NCBI GenBank assembly: GCA_964534845.1 | Contig: CAZHPV010000003.1 | Span: 1 to 64,000, forward strand | Length of the DNA stretch: 64,000 nucleotides | Reading direction: 5' to 3' | Origin: CALCKU01 sp964534845 | GTDB lineage: Bacteria > Pseudomonadota > Alphaproteobacteria > Caulobacterales > Maricaulaceae | Part shown: piece after piece, positions 25,712 to 34,352 of the stretch | Numbering within the stretch: position 1 is the first letter of the stretch | Layout of the letters: each line of letters begins with the position of its first letter | Translations under genes and position numbers: made by a program | The notes under the pieces: generated by a model | Database searches by the model: none | What the model was told of the DNA's origin: nothing | Seen by the model: only the letters and a program-made list of their open reading frames with translations

Positions 25712-27028
25712 ATGACTATCAAAACACTATCAGCTATTGCTATTTTAATCTGTCCGCTACCCGCTTGGGCTGGCGGATTTGCTATTAATGAAAACTCTGC
25801 CGCAGATCTCGGACGGGCAAATACAGGACGCGTCACGCACACACAAGATGCATCAGCAGCCTTTGGAAATCCCGCCCTTTTGACAGCGTTTGAACATCTG
25901 ACCGTGAGTAATACGGGCAGTTTTATTACCGGTCAGACCACATTTGAAGACGGCGGTTCTGTCGACGTACTCGGCCAATCTTTGGGTGGAGATACAGACT
26001 CATTTTTCGATGACGCCCTTGTACCCGCCTTAAATGCTGTCTTACCCATAAATGACAAATTGGCGGCCGGCTTTTCTATCGCCGCGCCTTATGGATTATC
26101 GTCGACTTATGACGAGGGTTGGGCCGGACGGTATCAGGGCTTAGGCTCAGAACTCCTCACCATTAATGTCAACCCGTCAATAGCCTATGCTATAAGCCCG
26201 CAACTCTCTATCGGAGGCGGATTTAACATCCAATATGCGCGGGCAGAACTCTCAAGTGCCATTGATTTTGGCGCCGTCTGTTTTGCTCAACTCAGCCCGG
26301 CAGATTGCACACCTTTGGGATTAATTCCGCAACAGGCCGACGGCGAATTGGAAGTCGTCGGAGACGATATAAGCTTTGGCTATAATATAGGCGCGTCCTA
26401 CACCCCGAGTGACGCCCTGACATTTGGCGTGCATTTTCGGTCTGCTGTCCGGCATGACATAGAGGGGGACGCCGAATTTACCGTGCCCGATAACGCCCAG
26501 ATACTAACGGCGGCAGGCACTTTTACAGATAGTGACGGCTCCGCTGAATTGCCTCTACCCAGCTTTATTGAGTTCGGGGGGCGCTGGAAAGCCACAGATA
26601 AAATTGAAATTTTTGCCAATTTCATCCGTACATATTGGTCAGATCTTGAAGAATTGCGGATTGATTTTGACAATCCGGCTCAACCCGATGCCGTCGAGGA
26701 GCTTAATTTCCAAAATGCCAACAGATATGGCATAGGCGCAGATTTGGCACTTAGTGAGCACTGGACCGTGAGGGCTGGCTATTCCAGAGATGAGGGCGCC
26801 GCCCCGCCCGAGAGCCGAACGGTACGCATACCGGATAATGACCGTGATATTTATGCCTTCGGGGCCAGCTATACCGGCCTTAAGACATGGCGCTTTGATG
26901 CTTCATATAACCGGTTCCAGTTCGAGGATATTACGTTTAGCCGGCTTGGCCCCGCACAAGATCTCGTCATTGGGGATATAGAGGCGGATGTCGATGTTTT
27001 TTCCTTTGGCGTCACAAAGGAATTTTAA
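25712..27028 (+). CDS. FadL/OmpP1-family outer-membrane fatty-acid porin
   Basis: 438 aa outer-membrane beta-barrel of the FadL/TodX family, which lets long-chain fatty acids or hydrophobic compounds diffuse across the outer membrane. A signal peptide (MTIKTLSAIAILICPLPAWA) is followed by the family N-terminus GGFAINENSAADLGRANTGR, which plugs the barrel, then alternating amphipathic strands and a C-terminal strand ending in Phe (FSFGVTKEF), the usual BAM signal. Its coupling to the NTE phospholipase suggests linked uptake or recycling of acyl chains. Convergent with regB, the two stops separated by a hairpin region. Confidence 0.9.
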   Translation: MTIKTLSAIAILICPLPAWAGGFAINENSAADLGRANTGRVTHTQDASAAFGNPALLTAFEHLTVSNTGSFITGQTTFEDGGSVDVLGQSLGGDTDSFFDDALVPALNAVLPINDKLAAGFSIAAPYGLSSTYDEGWAGRYQGLGSELLTINVNPSIAYAISPQLSIGGGFNIQYARAELSSAIDFGAVCFAQLSPADCTPLGLIPQQADGELEVVGDDISFGYNIGASYTPSDALTFGVHFRSAVRHDIEGDAEFTVPDNAQILTAAGTFTDSDGSAELPLPSFIEFGGRWKATDKIEIFANFIRTYWSDLEELRIDFDNPAQPDAVEELNFQNANRYGIGADLALSEHWTVRAGYSRDEGAAPPESRTVRIPDNDRDIYAFGASYTGLKTWRFDASYNRFQFEDITFSRLGPAQDLVIGDIEADVDVFSFGVTKEF

Positions 27029-27059
27029 GGGGCTGATAAGCCGTGCATTAACGCGTAGC

Positions 27060-27078
27060 GGCCGCGTTTAACGCGGCC
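27060..27078. repeat. Hairpin spanning the regB stop codon
   Basis: Inverted repeat GGCCGCG/CGCGGCC (7 bp) with loop TTTAA; the regB stop codon (minus strand, 27068-27070) lies inside the loop. No T-tract follows on either strand. It sits between the convergent fadL and regB and may slow transcription from both sides. Confidence 0.55.
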
Positions 27079-28456
27079 AGCTGAGCGTTACCTTGGCTCC
27101 GCCAATCGCCGCCCGGCCAAATTTTACGCGCCCGCCCGTACGCTCGATTAGGGTCTTGGCGATAAAGACGCCCAGCCCCAGCCCCCCTGCGCTTTCTTTA
27201 TCGCCATTGCCCGGATTTACGCCCAAGCTCCCTGCCCGGCGTTCAAGACGTTCGTTTGAGGCAAGGCGCTGCGTGACGTAAGGCTCGCCAAGCCGCATGC
27301 GAATAGCGGGGTCAAATCCGGGGCCATCATCTTCTATCGATATCATGATGCTATCATCTGACCAATGCCCGTAAATTTCGACGCGCCCCTCGGCAAAATC
27401 CACGGCGTTTTCAATGAAATTTTTAAGGCCGTATAAAAGCTCGGCCTTACGACCAATATCAGGTGCAGATCCCGGCCCGTCCAGCTTTACTTCCAAACGC
27501 GGGCCAATGCCCTTTAGACCTAAAAATGGCTGGGTGGCCTCGTCCAGCAAACCACCCAATGAAAGCTGGTCATGGATCAAATCCCCCTCATCCCCGCGTC
27601 TGGCGAGCTGCTGAAGTATGTCACGACATCTTTGCGCTTGGGACAACATGAGCCGTGCATCTTCGCCCAGAGGGCTGCGGGCGGGTAGTTCCCGGCTCAT
27701 CTCCTTGGCTGTTACCTGAATAGTCGCCAGCGGTGTCCCTAATTCATGCGCAGCTGCGGCGGCCAAACCCCCAAGAGCGGAGAGCTTTTGTTCATGGGCA
27801 AGAACGGCTTCTGTTGCAGCCAAGGCTTCGGACATACGGCGGCTTTCATGGGCAGAACGCCAAGCATAAAGCGAGGTAAAAATAGTACCAACCTGCAAAG
27901 CCAACCAAAGGGCAAAGGCATAGATAAAGGGCAATTCAAACCCGTTTGTATGTGCCCATGGCAAAGGTAAGGCAAAAAAGAGGAGTGCAAATGAAAGCCC
28001 GGCCGCCAAGCCCATCAACACAATTAAAACGGAGCGCGATAATGTCGTGGCCCCTGTCACAACAGGGGCAAGAAATAAGAGAGAAAACGGATTGGTCATT
28101 CCGCCCGTTAGCCAAATCAGCACGGCAAGTTGAAAAAGATCAAACCCCAATTGCGCGATCGCTTCAAGATCACCAACACGGCGATCAAGGGGTAAGGTAA
28201 GCGCGACAATAAAATTCACCAAGGCACTAACAACGATAGCCAGCATGCAAGGCAGGAAAGGAAAATCATACCCCAATATAAATGCCACAAAAATAACGGT
28301 AATGGCCTGCCCGCCAACGGCCATCCAGCGCAAGGTCACCAAAGCTGAGCGCCGTAAACGTCCTGTTGAAAGCCGCGGCAAATTTACATGGTTTTTATTT
28401 GCGCTGGCGCGGGTATTTGCGGCTCGCACGGATGCGGTCTTTTGGGATTGCGTCAC
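27068..28456 (-). CDS. regB: Redox sensor histidine kinase RegB/PrrB/ActS
   Basis: Membrane sensor kinase, partner of RegA. Six helices (about 40-195) include the quinone-sensing motif GGMTNPF (118-124). The H-box AAAAAHELGTPLATI gives His237, and the redox-active cysteine that controls RegB dimer state is conserved at Cys277 (SQAQRCRDIL). The HATPase domain follows (ENAVDFAEG, IEDDGPGFD, GGLGLGVFIAKTLIE). The open frame goes back to 28507, but the start is placed at GTG 28456 because GAGGA lies 6 bp upstream; 462 aa. Divergent from senC. Confidence 0.93.
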   Translation of the reverse strand: MTQSQKTASVRAANTRASANKNHVNLPRLSTGRLRRSALVTLRWMAVGGQAITVIFVAFILGYDFPFLPCMLAIVVSALVNFIVALTLPLDRRVGDLEAIAQLGFDLFQLAVLIWLTGGMTNPFSLLFLAPVVTGATTLSRSVLIVLMGLAAGLSFALLFFALPLPWAHTNGFELPFIYAFALWLALQVGTIFTSLYAWRSAHESRRMSEALAATEAVLAHEQKLSALGGLAAAAAHELGTPLATIQVTAKEMSRELPARSPLGEDARLMLSQAQRCRDILQQLARRGDEGDLIHDQLSLGGLLDEATQPFLGLKGIGPRLEVKLDGPGSAPDIGRKAELLYGLKNFIENAVDFAEGRVEIYGHWSDDSIMISIEDDGPGFDPAIRMRLGEPYVTQRLASNERLERRAGSLGVNPGNGDKESAGGLGLGVFIAKTLIERTGGRVKFGRAAIGGAKVTLSWPR

Positions 28457-28699
28457 ATGAGGTCCTCTAATTTTCGCTCTATAGAGAGTCGATCCCGGAT
28501 GAGGCATAGCTGTCGTAAGTCGTACATTTTAGTCCCATCCTTTCAACGGTAGCAAGGCCCGAAATATAACGGATAATATAAAAATTCCAAAAGCCTAAAA
28601 TTGATTTGCCCGCATGCCCTATAATATGTCAAATCTGTTTTCTATGCACGTGATGGCTCTTCCCTTGTTTTCATCTGGCTTTATTTTTAAAGGATAAAA

Positions 28700-29323
28700 A
28701 TGCGACACTGTTTTCTCAAATTTTTGACCTGTCTCTTAACGACGACACTCATGTTAACGGCTTGTCAGCCCGCGGGCGCGCCAAAGAGCGGGCAATCCGG
28801 TTCTGTGGTCAGTACAGGAAAAGCCGAAATTGGCGGCGCTTTCACCTTGGTCAATCACGAGGGCAAAACGGTCACCGATGCGGATTTTCTTGGCCAGCCA
28901 CAATTAATCTATTTTGGCTTTACCTATTGCCCGGATATTTGCCCTACAGCTTTAATTCAAATGGCCCGCGCCCAAGATGCTTTAGGGAAAGAGGGCGCCG
29001 ATATTCAGCACATTTTTATCAGTGTTGATCCGGAACGCGACACGGTGGAAAGTTTGAGCGCTTACGTAACAGCGAACGGATTTCCTCGCGGTCTCATTGG
29101 ACTGACCGGTACAGATGAGCAAGTCGACCAAGCCAAAGCAGCATTCAAAGTCTATGCGCAAAAAGTTGAGGACGATGCCAGTGCAAGTGATTACACTATG
29201 GATCACTCGAGCATAATTTACTTTATGGACAGCCAAGGCGAACTTGTCGGTTTCTTTACCCATACCTCGCCCGTCTCGGAAATTGTCGCCAGTATCAAAC
29301 AATATTTAAAAACGGGTCGATAG
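28700..29323 (+). CDS. senC: SCO1/SenC/PrrC lipoprotein
   Basis: 207 aa thioredoxin-fold copper chaperone for the CuA or CuB centre of cytochrome c oxidase, also reported to influence Reg/Prr signalling. Lipoprotein signal with lipobox LTAC (Cys22); CPDIC with Cys77 and Cys81, and the distal copper ligand His169 in TMDHSSIIY. AAAGGA lies 5 bp before the ATG. A TATAAT is seen at 28620-28625 but with no -35 at normal spacing. Divergent from regB across 243 bp, as expected for a Reg cluster. Confidence 0.92.
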   Translation: MRHCFLKFLTCLLTTTLMLTACQPAGAPKSGQSGSVVSTGKAEIGGAFTLVNHEGKTVTDADFLGQPQLIYFGFTYCPDICPTALIQMARAQDALGKEGADIQHIFISVDPERDTVESLSAYVTANGFPRGLIGLTGTDEQVDQAKAAFKVYAQKVEDDASASDYTMDHSSIIYFMDSQGELVGFFTHTSPVSEIVASIKQYLKTGR

Positions 29324-29347
29324 TTTAAGCGTTTCGAGCGTTGGGCG

Positions 29348-30253
29348 TTAAGTAAGCTGTTTGGCGAGCGCCGCCGCCAATTTCTGCGCGCCTTTATTGT
29401 CCGCGCCTTCCCCCTGCGCAAATGCGAGATAAAGATAAGGCTCGATCATTTCAAGTTCGATAAGTTTTAACTCTCCGTCTCGCCCCCGCAAAAGATCAAT
29501 ACGGGCATAAAGCGGTATAAAATCCAAACTATCTAATATGTCCCGGGCCGTCTTCAAGTCTTCCTGCGTCGGCGTGTAAGCGACCTCCCGCCCCCCATAA
29601 ATAGATTGAATCCGGTAATCCCCTTGTTTAGGTCGTTTAATAAGTCCGTGTGAAAACTGACCGCCAAAATATAAAAAGGAATATTCGCCTTCTTCAAGAA
29701 CTGACGGCAGAAAGGGTTGAACCAGCGCGCCTTTTGGCGGCAGGCTATCCTCATCCGGGAAAGTCTCGCCCTCATGCCATAATACTTGTCGCCACGCTCC
29801 GCCGCCAATTTGAGGCTTGATAACAAGGCTTTTGGTTTCAAACATCCCTAAAGCGCGCATAACATTGTTTTGCGTCACCCGGTCCAATAAAAGCGTGTCA
29901 ATCACCGGAGCCCCTTTGGCTTTCAAATCTTCCAGATAGGTTTTCTTTGCGTTCCACGCCAAGGTCTCCAAGGGGTTCAATAATAATGTCTGGCCCGCGA
30001 GTTTCGCCATTTCGGACATGAACTCCGCTTCATTCCCTTCAAAATAATCCCAGACAAAAAGCGGTAAAATGGCCTCATAGGCTGAGGCCTTTTGCGCACA
30101 ACCGCGCCACGGCAAAAGCTCCAGCGCCATATCACGGGCTTTAAACGCCGGGATAAGCTTACCCATCTGCTCATCGCGTTCAAAAAAGTCCGCTCTTTGC
30201 TCTTTAGTATCAGGCATCATATTATCTGAAGCCAAAATGGCGATTTTTTTCAT
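29348..30253 (-). CDS. ATP-grasp family protein, DcsG/RimK-like
   Basis: 301 aa ATP-grasp protein. The middle segment KSLVIKPQIGGGAWRQVLW resembles the nucleotide-binding lid, and YARIDLLRGRDGELKLIELEMIEPYLYL is the metal/ATP-binding C-terminus found in the DcsG (cycloserine ligase-like) and glutathione synthetase-like group. N-terminus MKKIAILASDNM. Such enzymes join a carboxylate to an amine through an acyl phosphate; the substrates here are unknown. The start is placed at ATG 30253 (GAGAG, 7 bp) rather than 30286. Divergent from the kinase at 30323, convergent with senC. No other biosynthetic genes adjoin it. Confidence 0.78.
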   Translation of the reverse strand: MKKIAILASDNMMPDTKEQRADFFERDEQMGKLIPAFKARDMALELLPWRGCAQKASAYEAILPLFVWDYFEGNEAEFMSEMAKLAGQTLLLNPLETLAWNAKKTYLEDLKAKGAPVIDTLLLDRVTQNNVMRALGMFETKSLVIKPQIGGGAWRQVLWHEGETFPDEDSLPPKGALVQPFLPSVLEEGEYSFLYFGGQFSHGLIKRPKQGDYRIQSIYGGREVAYTPTQEDLKTARDILDSLDFIPLYARIDLLRGRDGELKLIELEMIEPYLYLAFAQGEGADNKGAQKLAAALAKQLT

Positions 30254-30322
30254 CTTTTTACTCTCAACATTTGCAGCGACCGACATAATTGCTTAAGTCC
30301 TGCCAAACAATAGGTAAAAGAT

Positions 30323-31321
30323 ATGACAAAAAAAATAGATGTTCTAGGCATAGGCAATGCCATAATGGACGTTATCGTACCGGTTAGCGATCAGGCTTTG
30401 AGGGATCACGACATTACAAAAGGGGGCATGACACTCATTGATGAGCGCCGTGCGGTTAGCCTGCACACATCCCTCACCAAGCTGGGTGTTCCAGTTGAAG
30501 CCGCAGGCGGCTCCGCGGCCAATACCTTGGTCGGGATAGCCGAGCTGGGTGCCAAAGGGGCCTATATTGGTAAGGTTGCCAAAGATGCTGTCGGGACACG
30601 CTTTACCAAAGGATTAATGGCTGCCGGTCTGGACTATGGGACAAGTCCCGCGCAAAAAGGGCCGGCCTCGGCTCGCTGTATTATCGCTGTAACGCCCGAC
30701 GGCGAACGCTCCATGAGCACATTTTTGGGGGCCTCGTCCGGTCTTAGTCCGCAAGATATCAAAAAAACCGACATTGCCGCAGCCCAAACCATCTATTTGG
30801 AAGGGTATCTTTTTGACAGTAAGACATCGCAGGCGGCCTTTGTAAAAGCCGCCAAGCTGGCCCGAGAGGCCAATGCCGAGGTCGCCCTGACATTATCAGA
30901 TAGTTTCTGTGTGAATATGCACCGGGAAAACTTTCAAAACCTTGTGGATAACCATGTGGATATCCTGTTTGCAAATGAAGACGAGCTTTTAGCGCTCTAT
31001 GAAAAAACTGACTTTGATAAAGCCGTTAAAACACTGAAAAAACACTGTAAAACCGCTTGCATAACTCGAGGCTCCAAAGGCTCCATCATTCTCAATAAGG
31101 GTCAAATACATAACATTCCGGCAGTGTCTGTGGATAAAGTTGTGGATACAACAGGAGCAGGCGACCAATATGCAGCCGGCATTTTAGCCGGGCGAGCCTT
31201 TGGCATGGATTGGGAGGATGCGGGATATCTTGGTAGCCTGTGTGCCTCTGAGGTGATTTCCCATTACGGACCGCGGCCAGAAACATCTATTCACACGCTA
31301 GCGATGGGTATCACGCATTAA
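30323..31321 (+). CDS. PfkB-family sugar/adenosine kinase
   Basis: 332 aa ribokinase/PfkB-fold kinase, best matching the proteobacterial adenosine kinase subgroup. N-terminal DVLGIGNAIMDVIVPVSD; AGGSAANTLVGIAELGAKGAYIGKV (first PfkB signature region); the anion hole and catalytic Asp in DTTGAGDQYAAGIL near residue 280. Length and the N-terminal SH2 sheet insertion fit the family. AGG lies 8 bp upstream of the ATG. Substrate could be adenosine or another nucleoside/sugar; purine salvage is the likelier role. Convergent with the sensor kinase. Confidence 0.85.
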   Translation: MTKKIDVLGIGNAIMDVIVPVSDQALRDHDITKGGMTLIDERRAVSLHTSLTKLGVPVEAAGGSAANTLVGIAELGAKGAYIGKVAKDAVGTRFTKGLMAAGLDYGTSPAQKGPASARCIIAVTPDGERSMSTFLGASSGLSPQDIKKTDIAAAQTIYLEGYLFDSKTSQAAFVKAAKLAREANAEVALTLSDSFCVNMHRENFQNLVDNHVDILFANEDELLALYEKTDFDKAVKTLKKHCKTACITRGSKGSIILNKGQIHNIPAVSVDKVVDTTGAGDQYAAGILAGRAFGMDWEDAGYLGSLCASEVISHYGPRPETSIHTLAMGITH

Positions 31322-31343
31322 GCGCAGCGTGCCAGCAGACAGG

Positions 31344-32762
31344 CTAGGCTTGATCAAATGTCACGGCAAAGACCGATCCCGCCTCATCTGTTTCATGGAG
31401 TTTGAGGTCGCCGCCCTGCGCATTGGCAAGCTCTTTGGAAATGGTGAGACCTAAGCCAGTACTACCGCTTTGTCCTGAGGAGGATGTAAAGGCTTTAAAC
31501 AGGTTTTCCCGCGCTTTTTTGGGTAGTCCTCCGCCCGTATCCCGGACAAAGATGTGCACTTTACCACCCTCGATTTCTGCGCTCACGCTTAGCAAACGCT
31601 TGGCATTATCATCTTTTAGAACGGACATCGCCTGAGCGGCATTCCGAAACAAATTATGAAAAATACGATATGTATGGTCGGGGTCAATTATGACAGCCAA
31701 CTCGCTTGGGACTTTATTTTTAAACTTTATTTTACGCAGCCCCGTGCCGAAACTTTCTAACGTATCGGCAGCCGCTTCCCCAATGAGCATTGAGATACGC
31801 GTTGATTGCAATTCAACCGGGTCATCCTTGGCCTGACTAAAGTTCAGGACTTCAGCCGTTAAATTGACCCCGCGATCAATAGCGCGGGTTAACCGCTGGC
31901 CCATCTTGGCAACCCGTTCATCCTTATTCATTGTCAAGCGGTCCGAGATCAATTGCGCAGATGTTAAAACATTACGCAGGTCATGATTAATTTTCGCAAC
32001 AGCCATACCCAGCGTCGCAAGCCGCTCCCTTTGTTTAAATGAAGACCGCACCCTATTCTTCATGTCGAAAAACACCCGCTCCAATTGTCCAATTTCGTCC
32101 TTGCGGGCACTTGGTTTTAGCAAGGGCATGGCACTCTGCGGATTATCCCGAAAGGCTGTGACATTCTGGGCCAATTTCTCAATAGGCCGGATAATAAGAA
32201 ACAACATCGCCAGATAAATCAAGGCGCCTGTTATCAACGCAATAACAATAGACAAAAGCAGGATACGTTCAAAATAATCCCACATCGCCCATTTAAGCTT
32301 TGCGCGCGGCAAGATAAGCTCAAGCTCTTCCAGATTATCAGTTGGTGAAACGGCGAGGACACGCATATAGCCCTCACCCGACCCAAAAAAGCTCTTAAAA
32401 GCATCTCGAAATTTTGGCAGCCCGCCCCCCTGAGACAAATCAACGACCTCCCATTGATTCGAGTTTGGCGGGGCCCCTAATATAAGCTTTTTACTATCTT
32501 CGCCTTTTTGACGCACTGACATCATGACTACATCCGTCTCAGTCATGAAATATTCCGATAGGGATAATTCGCCATCAAAATTACCGGAATGCAAAAGAGC
32601 TTGAGTGAGGATGCCCCCTTGCAGAGCCCTTTGCTCCAACCAATTTTGTCTAAATGTCGCCGCAGAAGGAATGAAAATGACCAGTTCCGCCAAAAGCACG
32701 AAACCAATGGTCATCATCAATATTTTCCCAGACAAGCGCCGTGATAAAAACCCGGGTATCAT
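31344..32762 (-). CDS. Membrane sensor histidine kinase (orphan)
   Basis: 472 aa kinase. Helix at 12-33, a periplasmic sensor region of about 130 residues, a second helix (168-192), HAMP (190-242), a dimerisation helix with the H-box NHDLRNVL (His260), and a C-terminal HATPase domain (NLFRNAAQAM, VRDTGGGLP, GSTGLGLTISKEL). The NHDLRN H-box is a recognised variant group. No response regulator gene is nearby. It lies 48 bp after the FAD oxidoreductase on the same strand, so it may belong to that cassette; its start lacks a clear ribosome site. Confidence 0.88.
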   Translation of the reverse strand: MIPGFLSRRLSGKILMMTIGFVLLAELVIFIPSAATFRQNWLEQRALQGGILTQALLHSGNFDGELSLSEYFMTETDVVMMSVRQKGEDSKKLILGAPPNSNQWEVVDLSQGGGLPKFRDAFKSFFGSGEGYMRVLAVSPTDNLEELELILPRAKLKWAMWDYFERILLLSIVIALITGALIYLAMLFLIIRPIEKLAQNVTAFRDNPQSAMPLLKPSARKDEIGQLERVFFDMKNRVRSSFKQRERLATLGMAVAKINHDLRNVLTSAQLISDRLTMNKDERVAKMGQRLTRAIDRGVNLTAEVLNFSQAKDDPVELQSTRISMLIGEAAADTLESFGTGLRKIKFKNKVPSELAVIIDPDHTYRIFHNLFRNAAQAMSVLKDDNAKRLLSVSAEIEGGKVHIFVRDTGGGLPKKARENLFKAFTSSSGQSGSTGLGLTISKELANAQGGDLKLHETDEAGSVFAVTFDQA

Positions 32763-32810
32763 AAGATACTAATACAGGATGGCTCTAATTTTGTCATCTA
32801 AACAATCAAA

Positions 32811-34241
32811 TCAGTGAAATTTGGTCCAAAATCCTGCCAGCTTGCGCGTTTTAGGACTGAAGACCGTATCCGTATACCAAGACCCTGCAGCCCGCTTAAT
32901 AAGCTCTGCACGGGATGGATAAGGTGAGATAAATTTCGTCAATCCACGAATTTTAATTTTATTGGCCATTGCTAAAGATATGAGCTGGATGAGATCGCCA
33001 GCCCCTTCTCCGACAATGGAGGCTCCCAATATTTTGCCGCTTTTCGTTGCAACAATTTTTATTCCGCCTTCATCATTGCGTTCAGCAATAGCGCGGTCAT
33101 TCTCTTCAAAATCCCATGTCACACAGCGGACATCATGTCCGGCCTCGCGCGCCTGCGCCTCGGTCATACCAATACCCGCAAGCTCTGGCTCTGAATAAAT
33201 TGCAGCTGGCATACGGTCTGTCGTCGCTTTCGCATTAATGCCAGGAGGCATGAAATAAAAGGATTGGATAATCTGTCCGGCATGAAATCCTGCCGCATGG
33301 GTCAGACCGCCTCGTCCCGCAGCGACATCACCCACAGCCCATACTTTTTTGTTAGACGTGCGTAGATAATCATCTGTTTCAATCCCGCGGCGATCATGTT
33401 TAATCCCTGCCTTATCAAGCTGCATACCATCCATCATTGGACGGCGGCCAGCCGCGACAAGCAAATGGGTTCCGTTTAGGGTTGTCCCGTCTTCTAGATC
33501 AATTGCAACGCCCGTCTTGGTTTTACGAATTTGCTTGGTCTTTGCAGGGGCATGGAAATTTATACCCTCCTTTTTTAAAGCATCAACCAATACTTTGGCA
33601 TGTTCCGGTTCAGACCGGACCAAAGGTGGTGCGATATCTACAATATCGACCTTGCTGCCAAAGCGGAAAAACGCCTGACCTATTTCAAGACCAATCGGCC
33701 CAGCGCCAATAACCAGCAAATGCTTAGGCTGTTGGGGCATTGAAAAAATTGTTTCATTTGTAAGGTAATCCACCTCATCCAGGCCTGGAATGGGAGGCGC
33801 AGCGGCCCGACTACCTGTTGCGATAATCACACGCTTGGCTTTTACTTCGGTTGTATCGGATTCCACGGTATTGGCGTCCTTAAAACGCGCCCGCTCACGG
33901 ATTACGATACATCCCAGACCCTCAAACCTTTCCTGGCTATCAACCGGAGCAATGTGATCAATTACACCTTGAATATGAGATTTAACAGTTTCAAAATTTA
34001 CGACCGGCTTGGCGGGTTTTACGCCAAATTGCTCGCCATTTGAAAAGGCTGCTGCATGCTTACCAGCAGCGATCAATGCCTTTGAAGGTACACAACCGTA
34101 ATTTAAGCAGTCCCCGCCCATTTCTTCGCCTTCAAAAAGGACAACGGAGCGACCAAGTTGCGCTGCGCCCGAGGCGACTGATAAGCCACCGGAACCGGCG
34201 CCTATCACGCATAAATCTACTTCATAAACTGTCTTCGACAT
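32811..34241 (-). CDS. FAD-dependent disulphide oxidoreductase, MerA/Lpd-like
   Basis: 476 aa flavoprotein of the pyridine nucleotide-disulphide family. FAD motif VIGAGSGGLSVASGAAQLG; redox pair in GGDCLNYGCVPSK (Cys45, Cys50); NAD(P) motif VIGAGPIGLEIGQAF; second FAD motif VWAVGDVAAG. The C-terminal interface reads FISPYPSRAEL, lacking the catalytic HPT..E of dihydrolipoamide and glutathione reductases, so the substrate is not theirs. There is no N-terminal heavy-metal domain and no C-terminal Cys pair, so mercuric reductase activity is also unlikely. Downstream of the TVP38 gene, an association also seen in other bacteria. Confidence 0.88.
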   Translation of the reverse strand: MSKTVYEVDLCVIGAGSGGLSVASGAAQLGRSVVLFEGEEMGGDCLNYGCVPSKALIAAGKHAAAFSNGEQFGVKPAKPVVNFETVKSHIQGVIDHIAPVDSQERFEGLGCIVIRERARFKDANTVESDTTEVKAKRVIIATGSRAAAPPIPGLDEVDYLTNETIFSMPQQPKHLLVIGAGPIGLEIGQAFFRFGSKVDIVDIAPPLVRSEPEHAKVLVDALKKEGINFHAPAKTKQIRKTKTGVAIDLEDGTTLNGTHLLVAAGRRPMMDGMQLDKAGIKHDRRGIETDDYLRTSNKKVWAVGDVAAGRGGLTHAAGFHAGQIIQSFYFMPPGINAKATTDRMPAAIYSEPELAGIGMTEAQAREAGHDVRCVTWDFEENDRAIAERNDEGGIKIVATKSGKILGASIVGEGAGDLIQLISLAMANKIKIRGLTKFISPYPSRAELIKRAAGSWYTDTVFSPKTRKLAGFWTKFH

Positions 34242-34302
34242 AATACTCTCTTTTGCTTTCTTTATTTTATCTTCAGGCCTGGAACCTGTTTTACTTAATT
34301 TT

Positions 34303-34331
34303 AGGGCGGTTTTAAACTTTAAAACCGCCCT
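34303..34331. repeat. Perfect 14-bp inverted repeat between TVP38 and oxidoreductase genes
   Basis: AGGGCGGTTTTAAA, one central base, then its exact complement. On the minus-strand transcript it forms a strong hairpin 22 bp past the TVP38 stop and 62 bp before the oxidoreductase start. No T-tract follows, so full termination is unlikely; partial attenuation or RNA processing/stabilisation fits better. Confidence 0.8.
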
Positions 34332-34352
34332 ATGTCCTCAAATATTTTAGGC

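Noticed and set aside
32811..34241. Mercuric reductase or dihydrolipoamide dehydrogenase as a firm call
   Set aside because: Lacks the heavy-metal domain, C-terminal Cys pair and catalytic His-Glu; only the general family is supported.
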